Source: Mauremys mutica
Taxonomy: Eukaryota; Chordata; Testudines; Geoemydidae
Length of the DNA stretch: 64,000 nt
Direction of reading: 5' to 3'
Assembly (NCBI RefSeq): GCF_020497125.1
Contig: NC_059079.1
Coordinates: forward strand, 51,533,114-51,597,113
Shown here: in pieces, positions 33,076 through 44,700 of the stretch
How positions within the stretch are numbered: position 1 is the stretch's first letter
How the letters are laid out: the number at the start of each line of letters is the position of its first letter
Notes under the pieces: model-generated
Databases searched by the model: none
What the model saw: only the letters and a program-made list of their open reading frames with translations
What the model was told of the DNA's origin: nothing
Program-made: the position numbers and the translations under genes

Positions 33076-34014
33076 ACGCTGTGTACTTTTTATAATGTTG
33101 AAAGCTTACAAACTGTTTAAAAATATTTTTATAATGCTTACATTTATAACAATTCACAATGAATGTCAAATGAACATATTGAAAATTGTCACACAAATTA
33201 AAATTTAAAATGAAAGTTGGCAAAAGAGATTAGTTTTGGAGAGAAAAAAATCTAATATCTGAAAACATTGTCATCTGGCATCACTAAGGCCTTCTGAGTT
33301 TATTTCTTTCCATTTCTGTCTCTGTTAATTCATCCTAAAAAAAAAAAAGAAAGAAGTATGTTCCCATTATTTAAGAAAAAGCCAATGTAGCTATCTGACT
33401 GTCATTACAGAAATGCAGGCACACTGTTCACAGTCATTTATTAATAAAATTCTCATTTTCATAAAGTACAGGACAAATGGAGCCTGCAGGTATGGAGCTA
33501 GGTCCAAAAAATACTTTGATTTCACAATAAATTTATACCTGGAGGACCAAACAGTACAGTTCTGTATTTGCTGCAATTTCTTGCTAGGCTTTATTTTCAG
33601 TTCCAAACTCTTGTTTTTAATCTAACAGTCCTAGTTTTAACAAAATACAAGACACCTCAGAACCTCAAAGTTCTAGATTTGTGAGTACTGTGTAATATCC
33701 ATAATATGCTTTTTCTTCAAGTTTGATGATAAATATAATTTTTTTTTTTATTTCCTCATGGTAATTCAAATAATAATTATACAAAACCTACAGAGTCATT
33801 TGATGAATCACAGTGCTGAGTAAATGATATCTTTTTTATTTTACTTTAGTGAGGTCAATACAATATGTCTTACTATCCCATGTTGCATTCTATTATGTAA
33901 CAGCTCTCCGGAATTGGACCCGTTTTTCAGTGAGATGAGGGAATATCCCTGGCCCCCTGTGCAAAACCTGAGTGAACAGGCTGTGTATACAGGACCTATC
34001 TGGAAGATAGGGAA
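33076..34014. other. Unannotated AT-rich stretch
   Basis: No gene or delimited repeat. The overlapping 70-codon ORFs at 33391-33625 on opposite strands have no motif. Confidence 0.4.
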
Positions 34015-34600
34015 GGCTGGGATCACACTAGGGAAGACTAGGAGTAGCTTGGCAAAGAAACTTGGACTGGGAACAGTGGGGTGGATGGAAGGGAACGAGG
34101 GAGTGGGTACATGAGAGAGAGCTGATGAGGAGCTAGTGTGGAGGAGGAGAACTGGGATTGGGTGGGTAAATAAAACTGGGACTGGGAGTCAAATGTTGTA
34201 GGAGGACACTGAGACTGGACAAGGAGTCTGGAGAGAGAAACTGGGACTGGGAGTCTGTAAGGACAGGAAACATAGGTTATGGGGTGACTGAAGGCCAAGA
34301 CTTGTAGAGAGAGACATATCAGATAATGAGCTGTGAGAGGGGGATTGGGGTAGTCTGGGCAAGGAGACTGGGGACCAGGAATTGGAGGGTAGGGAACTGA
34401 GAATGAATTTCCTAGCAGACTGGGACTAGGAGGTGGAAAACTGAGATTGGGATGGGGAATCCAGAGAGAGGGAACACTGAAACCAGCTAGGCAAGGAGAC
34501 TGAGACTAGAATCAGAAGCTGAGGAATGGAGTTTGATCTAGGTGAGGATAATGAGATTGGGATGAGGAGTCAGAGGTGTTAAGAGACAGAACTGAGACAG
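34015..34600 (+). repeat. Purine-rich degenerate minisatellite
   Basis: The motif ACTGGGACTGGGAGTC and variants (ACTGAGACTGGACAAGGAGT, GAGACTGAGACTAGAATC, CTGGGATTGGGTGGG) recur at least ten times at irregular spacing on a strongly G/A-biased plus strand. The complementary 86-codon Ser/Pro-rich ORF at 34038-34298 is an artefact of this repeat. Confidence 0.75.
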
Positions 34601-37229
34601 AAACAGGTTGGATGGGACAGGGCAGATGGGGTCATGCTTGGGAGAACTGGCAGAAGAGGCTGCTCACAGAGCACCTAGAGCACACTGACCTCCAGAGCCT
34701 GAAATCAAACCTAAGATTCCTGAGTCTTGCCATTCCTCTACTGTCAAGAAATATCTGTGAAACCCATTGGTAAACTGTGTCTCATCCCTCTCTAGTGCTG
34801 GCCAACACAGACGGTGACCACATATTATTGCTATCACTTCCTGCTGATGACCCATGTGGATGTAGGTGTATTACAACTTGTTGGATTTTATATTTTTTCA
34901 GTTTGTGTTTTTTAAACCAAGGAAATTATACACACATATTGTTAAGGTTGTAATGTTGAGTTCTTAAAGTTGTGGAATACCAGAAATAAGGCTGCTTATG
35001 CACACAGCCTCTCTGTGACCCATACCTTTCTTGGTTCCTTCATAACTGTGAAGTACTGCCAACCTCCCAGCCTTCAAAAATAATGAAATTCTGCAGTCAG
35101 GTTGTGAAGCTTTTCTTCATAACCATTAAACTTATTAGCTGCTCATGTACTCACAGGGATACTCATGTACTGGAGGAGCTGGAGCTTTAAGAAAAGCACC
35201 AAATATCACAATACTTGCAATGAAATCAGGAAAGTTGGCAACACTGGACTTCTGCTGCCTTTGGAGCTGTGAACACCTTCAGAATAGGGCACAATTCACT
35301 GTAAGTGAATTGAATGTACATGAAAGATGTTGCAATGGAAATTAAAAGTCCCCTATTAATCCAGGGGTACACCACAGGTTTTCACCATATGTCCCACTAA
35401 TGCATCTCAAAACCAAGCTGGAGGGACCATCTCTTGGAATGTGAAGGTAGCTCAGTCTCTAGGTCTATTTGGTATTTGGCCTCTCTTCTGAGACTATCTA
35501 TTAGGGTCAAATCTGATTTGTGATTTTGAAAAAAAAATCTTTTTTCCTTCATCTGTCCACTGAGATCTGGATTGAGAACTTCAGCTCTATTTCACATGGG
35601 TCTCAATTGGCATTAGATTAAAATAATTTTTAGTCACTATTCATCTAGGTCAAATTCTAACCAGTAACCAAGAGGCTTTCTGATCACCCTGAGCCAACAA
35701 TCTATCTGCTCATCCCGTCAATATAACACAAGGTTAAAACTGGAAATACATATGTCTTACAATTCACCTCCACACCTCTTTTATTCTCAAGAAACTCTAA
35801 CCCGGTAAATTATTTTTAACAAATTCTGTTAAAATTAGGTCACTCCAGCTTTTTACTACCTCTAGTTGGCCAGATACGAGGGGAAAGTTCTCAATCTGCT
35901 ATTCAAAGTAGCTGCTCAGTTTGTTTTAGCTGCTTAGGTGACTATTTAGGTGTTTCACAGGAACATCATTGTCCTGGAACAAACATGTCAGAAACTCCTT
36001 GAAAATTGCAATTATGATCTATTCTGGCAAAATAAAAGTTCTATGAAGAAGACAACACTGATCCTGATCTGCATGTGACAAGCACTAAACACTAAACTCA
36101 GGAGGTTGTGAAATGTTCAATGTTAGCCTAACTCTGCTATTACTAACAAAGACTGAAGCCAACGGGAACACTTTTGAAACTCCCCCCTACCAAAAGCATG
36201 AGTGTTGTTAACCAAGGGAAATAAAATAGCTTCAATAAATAGAATGGATTTTTGTGATAAAATCACGACACACTGTCTCTGTCAATAATGTAGTGCTTTG
36301 AGAAATAATCTAAGGAAATGAACGCTTCAGTGAAAAGCCTGAGATTTCCTTTTCAATACATTTGCTGCTTGTGAAAAGTGCCAGAATGACAACACTGGAA
36401 ACTGAAGCCCTCTCTCTATCCACAGAACCAGTAAAGCAAAGGCAGCAGGCAAGCAAATGTCCATACCAATGCATATTAACCTTGATGTACAGGAACTACC
36501 TTAAATGAGGATAAAAGAGGTCTTTCTATTTTCCATATCTGAGAAAGCATAAAAGATAAGCACCCTCTGCTTCAACTGAGATGGTCACCAACTTCACCAA
36601 TTGTACAGTGGTTGTCTGTATAGTAGAAACTGAAGCCATCTATTCAGTTAATAAAGACTATCAAGCATCTAGTGGATGGTAAGAAATGTTAGGCCACTAC
36701 CAACCTGGCTCAGGTCCCAACCAGTGACCTACCTATGAAATATGTCCCCCTTCCTTTCATAAACTCTTTTTGCTAAGTTTAGGAGTCAGCTTCTGGATAC
36801 AACATATCCTGTAATGTATTAATTAAAAACAAATGTTCACACAAGGAGTACAATTTCAACTTGAGCAGTAATCACTGTAAAATACTGGGAGGCAGCCATT
36901 TGCAGTTACTGAATTTAAGATTAAGTTATTTCAAATCCTTCCCTTTGGAATTTATTAGTCTCGTGTAAGCATAATAAACTGTCCTGTTTAGCGGAAAGTA
37001 ATAGCAAGCATTTCCCCTGACACTCATAAAGTCTCCACAACTCCAGCCTCAGCATTTTTAGAAAAAAACAGCTCTTAATTCCCAGAAGCCAAATCAGGAC
37101 ACAGCACAATTGCTGTTGTTCTCATTCCCAGATTTTATAAATTCCCTTTTCAACTCTAACAGCATAAGTCTATCTGTGTTTGAAGTCCTTCAAATTCCAG
37201 AACCCTCCCAGGCTGTGTTCAATTTAAAA
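34601..37229. other. Unannotated stretch
   Basis: No gene, RNA gene or delimited repeat seen. Confidence 0.4.
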
Positions 37230-37275
37230 TCTCAGAATACAAACAAATATGTTCTCAGAATACAAACAAATATGT
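37230..37275 (+). repeat. Perfect 23-bp tandem duplication
   Basis: A unit beginning TCTCAGAATACAAACAAATA occurs twice in direct contact (37230-37252 and 37253-37275) with no mismatch, implying a recent slippage or duplication. Confidence 0.95.
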
Positions 37276-37331
37276 ATTCAACTGGTGATTCAGATTTTGT
37301 AGAAAAGTAGCCTTTTGAAGTTCTTCTAGTA

Positions 37332-37708
37332 GAGTTGGTGAGGAATTTTTCAACAAACATTTTTTCTATCAAAAAATGCCTCTTTGTTGAAACTGAATTA
37401 GGATGTTTTGACATTTTCAGGATGAAAAGTTTTTTTTTGGTTTTTTGTTTTTTTTTCAATAGAACTTTTCATTTAAGAATTTAAGCTAATTATGGTAGAA
37501 AATGTTTCAAGATAGAAAAATGAAAATTAAAATGAACTATTTCAAAATTATCTAAACAAAACACTTAATTTGACCTGAACTGTTTTTAAAATATATTTCC
37601 AATTCACAAAAAAATTCAAGATTTTGACTTCGTATCCAGTTGGGTTGGGGGAAAAATTGTGACATCTCAAAATTTTTCACACAATAGGAAATATTTCCCA
37701 CCAACTTC
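37332..37708. mobile_element. TA-flanked MITE, mariner/Tc1-like in target use (377 bp)
   Basis: The left end GAGTTGGTGAGGAATTTTTC and the right end GGAAATATTTCCCACCAACTTC are imperfect inverted repeats, each flanked outside by TA. The interior is AT-rich with repeated TTTTGACATTTTC and TTTCAAAATT phrases and no coding frame. TA flanks suggest, but do not prove, a Tc1/mariner-type transposase. Confidence 0.6.
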
Positions 37709-37710
37709 TA

Positions 37711-38650
37711 TTTTGTAGAACCCTTGCTGATTTTCACAGTATTACTTACACCCTTGTATTGTACAGAAAATATTTTCTAATTAACATACACTTAACATGT
37801 ACAAATTCTTGAATAGGGGAAGGTAAACCTGACAAACATCAAGATTTTTACAACACTTTAAAATTCTATTTTGGATTCACAATATAAACTGCTTGAGTTT
37901 TTAAAACTGTTTTCCATTCATTTAAACTTATCTCTTCCATTAAAAAATAAGCAAAACTTTATTTCAAGTTCAGGTAAAGCCTGTACTATGTATAGTCAAC
38001 TCCCTAAAAACCTAGCATGCTGCAAGAGGTTCCCTCTCTATAGCACATAGGTTGCACTTTCCCACCTTTGGAATTTACCATTTCTTCCAGAAAACAGCCT
38101 CTCTCTCCACAGTGTTTTTATTAAGGGTCCAATGGCTTTACCAAAGTAATTTTAAAAAGATAAAATAAAAGGAAGGAAAGAACTGGGACAGCCTCTGACT
38201 TACATTCTTGAATTACTTTTTGTAGTAAACTTACACAAATTTCTATTAGTCTAGAAAACAATTTAGCATGTAGAGTGTTGGGTTCCAACAAACTGGAGTT
38301 TCTTGCCTTTAGGTAACAGTAAAACTAGAAGAAATTGTCTGAATTTCAGTTTGTTAGCAAGTTTTTGTAGTGATATTTTGATATTTGGGGAGGAAAAAAG
38401 GATAGATCATTCATTAATTTTTTTGTGAAAAATATCTCCTCATTTTTAGCCAGTCTTGGTTAAGAGCTATACTTCACCATTAGTTATAAAGTGCACTGTT
38501 TAATATGCCTAAAACGCTTTCTCTTTTTATCAGTTCATACTCCCTAATGGAGCAATCATTCCCAGCTAAACCCAGCCCCACTGTCCTATCCCTGGGTTCC
38601 TCTCCAATCTCTGCACTGAGTGACGGAGCAGTTCCCAGCTCTCTTCCACC
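37711..38650. other. Unannotated AT-rich stretch
   Basis: No gene or delimited repeat seen. Confidence 0.4.
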
Positions 38651-39000
38651 TGTGACAAAGTGCAAGGCATTAACAGGTGTACTCTGATATCTCTGGCACT
38701 AATTGGCACCCCTAGAGAGGTCTGGCTGGGGAATGAAATGCAATTAGCTAATCAGGACAACAGTCTGAGTGAGCTAAAGGATTAATTAGCCCATCATCTG
38801 ATGACTGATAAACAAGGCATAGGAAGGGAAGGCAATGAAATGGGGGTAGGGCTGGGCCAGGTCATCCCAGCATCAGAGGGCTGTCTAGGAAGGGCAATCT
38901 CTTCTTTTTGGGCTCTGGGGAAAGGGATGAGAATATACGGGACATTGAAAATAATATTTCACAAAACTATACGTCTAGGTGGTGGGATCTGAAATAAACA
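38651..39000 (+). mobile_element. LTR-like segment, relative of 48840-49252
   Basis: It begins TGTGACAAAGTGCAAGGC, a plausible LTR start. The block AATTAGCCCATCATCTGATG with GATAAACAAGGCATAGGAAG is homologous to AATTAGCCCATCAGCCCAAG with GATAAATAGGCACAGGAAGG at 48955-48995. AATAAA occurs near 38993. No target duplication is visible and the 3' end is uncertain. Confidence 0.55.
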
Positions 39001-40762
39001 GCATGGCATGATGCAAGAAGGCAGGAGTGAACTGTGCGTTGATGCTCTAGGAAGCTATGAATAGACTCTATACACATGTGCTTGTGTTTTTTATGTGTAG
39101 CAGATTTTATATAGAGTCTTTCAATGCCATTTTTGTATTTGCATTTCTTATTGAATCCATAGGGGTAGGTGTAGATCAGGGTGCATATTCACGCTTATGG
39201 GCAAGGATCTAATGCTTGAAAAATAAGTAAATTAATCCCTTAAACTATACATTGTTTAAAAAGGTGTCTTTATATTATTCCAACTAGAATTTTAGAAGTT
39301 TCATGCTGATTTCATGAGGCTGAAGGGAGAAAACTCTTGTGTATGTCCATTGGCTTTAATTTTTTACCTGAAATATGATTCATATTTAAGTAATTATGTA
39401 ACAAAGTGGACATACTTGATTAGTGGATAAGCAACATATTTGCTTAATGAAAGTGGGTATAAAAGACACCTGGACATCATAGTGTTGAGTGAAGTATAAC
39501 AGCCCACATAGAAAAGACTAGAGTAGAAAAAAAGGTGGTACTAAGGGTAAGCTTGACAGGGATAGTGGAAGACTGGTTGGATTTTTATTTAATTTAATTT
39601 ATTTATTTTATTTTATGGGTATAGCTCTCAGGAATATTGATAAGGATGCAGTTTCAGGCTAAATTATTTGAACCTAAAATAATTTAAATAAACTCTTCTC
39701 TTACTCTTTATTGTTGCCTTAAAAAGATGCATCTCTTTTGTTCTTTTACATTCTTTTTATTTTTTAACAAACTTCAATTAGTATAGTATAAAAGAAAACT
39801 TCCTAAAGAACCTTTATAACAAGAATCATGTTGTCCTATAGCTCAAACATCACTTATTTCAAAATACATTCTAATTTTAAGGAGTTAAAATACTAATAAC
39901 TCCCATCAATCTTCAGATAAGTTCATGCACCATTTATTTTATTTTAGCTAGCAATGGAAATAGCAAGGAATTATTTTCTTGTACTTGATGGATGAGTGAA
40001 ATTAAGTGTAGCATGCAACTGAAGCCTGTCTGAGGTCCCAACTCCCACTGACATCATTGGGAGTCCTGTACCTGGACTGACTGCATTATCTGGCAATAGG
40101 TTATTGTACTTGAGCTATTCAGGAGATGAAAATGGCAACAGAGAAATATACTGAAGTGTAAGTAGTGTGGTGTGGAGAGATGGAGGCCTTGGATGTTATG
40201 GAGAGTGGTTTTGGATGATGGAGAAGTTAATAGCTCTAAAGAGCCACAGAAAGCATGACTGAGATGAAGAGATGGGTATTGTGATGATGGTTTGGAAACA
40301 GAGTGAAAACATCTTGGGGGGCTGAGGAAATGCTTCAGAGCAGAGAGCATTGTCTTTTCATTTTTGATCTAATAATCTATCTGGTTACAAAAACTTCTCA
40401 TTCTGTGTAATTTACCTTTGAAAACCACAGCTTTATTTTTTTTTGCAAAAATTAAATACTAAAATGCTTCATATATCAAGTAATATACAGTAAGTATGAG
40501 TCTACGGGTCTGAAAAAATCCATTCTCAAGGTGTTTGTAACTCTGAGGTTCTAGTGTATTTATCAACACTCTAGACATCGAGTGCAAAATGTGCAAAAAG
40601 TGTCAAGACCAAGAACCAACTAGTTAAAGACCATATGAAAAAAAAATTAAGAGCCAGATCCTCAGCTGCTTTATTACAGTGTAGCTCTTTTGGCTAAATT
40701 TCCTCATTAGGGAAAGTGCAAAGTTTTCTGCTCTGGCAAACTCTAAACAAAGTTAAAATAAC
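39001..40762. other. Unannotated AT-rich stretch
   Basis: No gene. The 98-codon minus ORF at 40054-40350 (Ser/His/Leu-rich) has no recognisable motif. Confidence 0.4.
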
Positions 40763-40776
40763 ACTGCAGTCTGAGT

Positions 40777-40955
40777 ATCAGAGGGGTAACCGTGTTAGTC
40801 TGGATCTGTAAAAAGCAACAAAGAGTCCTGTGGCACCTTATAGACTAACAGACGTATCGGAGCCTAAGCTTTTGTGGGTGAAAACCCACTTCATCACCCA
40901 CGAAAGCTTATGCTCCAATACATCTGTTAGTCTATAAGGCGCCACAGGACTCTTT
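40777..40955. mobile_element. SINE-like hairpin repeat with 14-bp target duplication
   Basis: Flanked by a perfect 14-bp direct repeat ACTGCAGTCTGAGT at 40763-40776 and 40956-40969. Inside, the arm 40820-40880 (starting AAAGAGTCCTGTGGCACC) is an inverted copy of 40895-40955 (ending GCGCCACAGGACTCTTT), about 90% identical, leaving a 14-nt loop. The first 43 bp (ATCAGAGGGGTAACCGTGTT...) have no inverted partner. A long target duplication points to LINE-mediated insertion rather than cut-and-paste transposition. I recall this repeat as abundant in turtles but cannot name its family. Confidence 0.85.
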
Positions 40956-40969
40956 ACTGCAGTCTGAGT

Positions 40970-41606
40970 GTGACTGCAAATAGGAGTATGAAACTATGCT
41001 TGAAAGACCATCACATAGGCTACTGAATTACATACATGGGTTGGGGGAGGGAGAGAAGTCCTTCTGACACACGAAAGGTAGCTAAGTTTTGCTCACACAT
41101 CACAGAGCTCTACAAGCAAAACTGGATAGGGTGCATTGTATGTGCATGGCTGTGAGACTTACTGGGTATCCTCCATATTAGAGACCAAAAAAAAAGTAGC
41201 AGTTGGCAGAAAATTACAGCTCTATGTAGTATGTGCCTATTACACTGCCAGTTATCTGGGTTCATCTTTCTCCCACATACCTTTTAGAAGATCTGCTCTC
41301 AGCTCACCAGTGACTAAGATGTTTACAAGTGTAAAGGTAGCCAGTGGTTCTAAGCACACAACCACATAGAGCTTTAACACAATAATAATTATAACTCCGT
41401 CCTGAAGCCAACACTTATTTACTGTACTTTGTCTCAGAATAAAGGTGAGTGGTCCAATGTAATAACTTAAACTGTAGTAACCCACAAGCAATGGCAGTGA
41501 CCACAGGACTTTCATATTTCACTAACTGATTCAATAACTAGTCCATTCACATCATCTAATGAAAAGGGTACTGAAACTTCTTTCCTGGAGCAGATTGCAT
41601 ATCTGG
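40970..41606. other. Unannotated spacer
   Basis: No gene or delimited repeat seen. Two overlapping opposite-strand ORFs near 41136-41515 have no motif. Confidence 0.4.
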
Positions 41607-41770
41607 ATCATAGGAATTGCCATATTGCATCAGACCATCTAATATTCCATCACCAACAGTGTCTTCTACCAAATGCTTTAGAGAATGGTATGAGGTGAGA
41701 TAACCTGGCCTCAAGGAAAGTTTTAGCCTAATCCCCAGTATCTAGATGTTAGTTTATGCCTTGAAACATC
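41607..41770 (-). mobile_element. CR1 3' UTR fragment, antisense
   Basis: The plus strand reads TAGGAATTGCCATATTGCAT, CAGACCATCTAATATTCCAT and CACCAACAGTGTCTTCTACC. It follows the layout of the 3' UTR of the CR1 at 57069 (GGGTCAGACCAAAGGGCCAT with CGACAGTGGCCAATGCCAGG). It is diverged and short. Confidence 0.65.
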
Positions 41771-44700
41771 AATACTGCTAGTCAAAAATTAAAAACCAAG
41801 CAAAATAGGGAGAATCTCATAAATATGACACAAGGGCATCCTATATTATATAGTGGATCTGATCCTGTAGTCCTTACTCAGGCAAAACTCCTATTGAATC
41901 CCAAAAGAACTCCAGTATCATGAGTATGACTGCAGTATTAATGTTTCTAAACAAAGATATCTCAGCCACTGAAAAATGATCACCTGTATACAGTACTGAA
42001 TTTCCAAAACTAAAAAACTAAATTCAATGTACTTCAATGTAGTGTTGTATGATAATGATCCTGTTTATTTTACATCTTCTCATCTCTTTCAATATGGGCT
42101 ATATTATGGTTGGCAATTGAAGATTCTTCTCCTTTAATGCAGTGTGGTAGTTCTTCAAGCAAAATAAATTAGTTTACCTAAGGACTTATTTTAAGCAAAT
42201 TGAATGCGACAACACTAACATAAAATTTGATCTCATCAAGAGGCAAAAGGGAAATAAGACATTTTATATAATAAGATTATTTATAGTCTATTAACTGAGA
42301 CTGAAAATTTCATCATATCCACACCCCAAATTCTCTTTGCTTAGGAGCCTGAAGAAAAGCTCGTGGGTCATGGAAAGGGGTAATTTGATCTCAAAATTTG
42401 TATGCACGGTACCAGCCTTTTCTACCTTGCCAGTTATTTAAGTTTATCATGAAACTGTCCTCCATCTTATTGCTATATCTACATGAAGGAAAGTTGAGGA
42501 TCATTTTGATTATCAATTAATGGAAAAAGCTGAGCAAGAGACAAACTGGGAAACTGGTAAGTCCTAGCAAATAAAGTCATGATTCTACTGCATAAATATA
42601 GGATGAGTCTATCCAAACTAAGATCATTTATATGTCTATGAAAGCAGCTTTGGGCCAGATCCTCAGAGGATGCAAGTCAGCATAGCTCAGTTGACTTCAT
42701 TGTTTTGTTTTGTATGGGTTTTTATTTGCAGCATATTCTGGATATAGGAACCAAGAGTCTTTTTTGATTTCTGAGCCATTTCAATAACTAATCCTTCCTT
42801 TAAAAAACAGTTATGTGTTTTTTTCAACAAAATCAATCAACCCATGATATTACTGAGGTTTTGACTTTTTTTAATGAGAGTTTTTTATGGCATTTATTAG
42901 TTCATTTGGCCATATTGCTGCTTGGGCCAATACAATGTAAAAAAGTACTTACTTTTTAAAAGGCAAAGAAAAGAGAAGGCATGAATTGAAAGTGGCAGAT
43001 ATTTTGCCTGTTGACTTTTCTGCTAAATCAAAGACCCACAGTAGCAAATCCCAGCCATCCAGTTTGTGGGATACAGTGATATTTCTTTTGTTAAAGCAGC
43101 AATAGCAGCTTGTTAATAACAGAGAGAATGGTGTCTTGTAACCTGGCCAGTCAAGCACTGAAGAAAAATGACTCAATACGGTTTAAAAATCTGTGTGGTT
43201 TCTCTCCAATTATTTTTTAATGTGCCTTTTGACAAATTGTCAAGAAGGAAAGTTAGCAGACTTTACTTTTATGGCCATTATCTTTTGCATCCTGCCAAGT
43301 GATGAGCAGCAGAGTTCTGAACAGGATGAATGCAGTGTGGAAGGAGGGTCACCATGAAGAATTTATGATGACAGGACTTTTATTTTACTGACAGAAAGAA
43401 AATATGGGAGGTGATGAGAGTCTGATTCTAAATGTTTTAACAGTGTCCACAGGAATCTGGAATAATTGCTGGCAACAGGTTCAGAACTGAGCAGAAAAGC
43501 TGTAATTAGTATAGAATTTACAAGCAAGGTATATAAAATGCTACTTGATTGCCAATAGGGAATATTTCTAGTCTACACTATTTATAAGTGATACATGCAA
43601 AGCAAAGGCAGAATTGTTTCTATATATTTAAGTATTATTTCAGGCTGAATCACCAAAAGAATATGATCATTTGCATGAGGAAATGTATCAATACCTCATA
43701 GAGTCAGTGTTCATTTATATAGGATTTTCAATGACTTCTACAGCATTATTCTTACTCTTGAAGAGTCAGCAGTTTGCTTGCTCGCTCAAATGTTGCAAGG
43801 CAAATTCTTAAAATGTGCAAATAAATTGTAACAAGAGGAGGTCAGGGAATGGTAGTGTCCTCCTCTGCCCTTCAACATGAAAAATGTTTTTGATTACTGC
43901 ATTTTCTACAATTTATTTTTTGGGGGTTTCATAGGGAAAAAAATTCTGATTTTCAGCAAACAAACAAAAAAAACAGCTGATTAAAAACAATTTGGTTTTG
44001 TTGATTTTATATTTTATTTTACTTTTAAACTGGACTGGTAAAAAGCTAAACAATATTTGATGAAAAACTTGAAATATTTTGTCAGAGGAAGGCATAACAT
44101 TTCCATTTGGAAGAAGCAGCCATTTTGTTAGGGGTGGGGGAGGGAAATGTTTTGAATGAAAAATGTTGACCATATTTTGAAAATATATTGCCCACGTTTT
44201 CTAAAAAGCTGAAGCATATTCAAATATTTAAATATTCAAATATTTTAAAAAAGTTTTATTTAATCTTTCATTAGCCTGGAAAATTTTAGCTCCAAAGTAA
44301 GAGTTTCAGAAAGTTAGTAGTGACTTTAACAGAGGTTTAGAATGGAAATCATTATCTAACCTTAGGTGAAGTGGTTGGCATCAAAATTAGTTACAAGCGT
44401 CAAAGCATCATATGCAATTAAACACAGCCTTTGTGTGATCACAGGCTATTTCTGAAATAACACACTATCATACCAATTTTCTGTCCTCTTGACTGTGGAT
44501 TTTCATTAGGGAGTCATTACTGACCTGCCCCGTTTTTTCCCCATATAGCTAAATGGGGGCAGGCCCCAGTTAGATGGGAGGACAGTTCTTGGTCTGTCCT
44601 GACATGGCAAAGGTTTAGAATGCCCTAGATGTGCATGTGTAACATCTTCTACTGCACTGCTTTGCAAGTGTCATACATAGACAGAGACAAAGTGGGTGAG

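Noticed and set aside
33391..33625. Overlapping 70-codon ORFs on opposite strands
   Set aside because: Neither shows a motif or codon signature.
34038..34298. 86-codon Ser/Pro-rich minus ORF
   Set aside because: Antisense translation of the purine-rich minisatellite.
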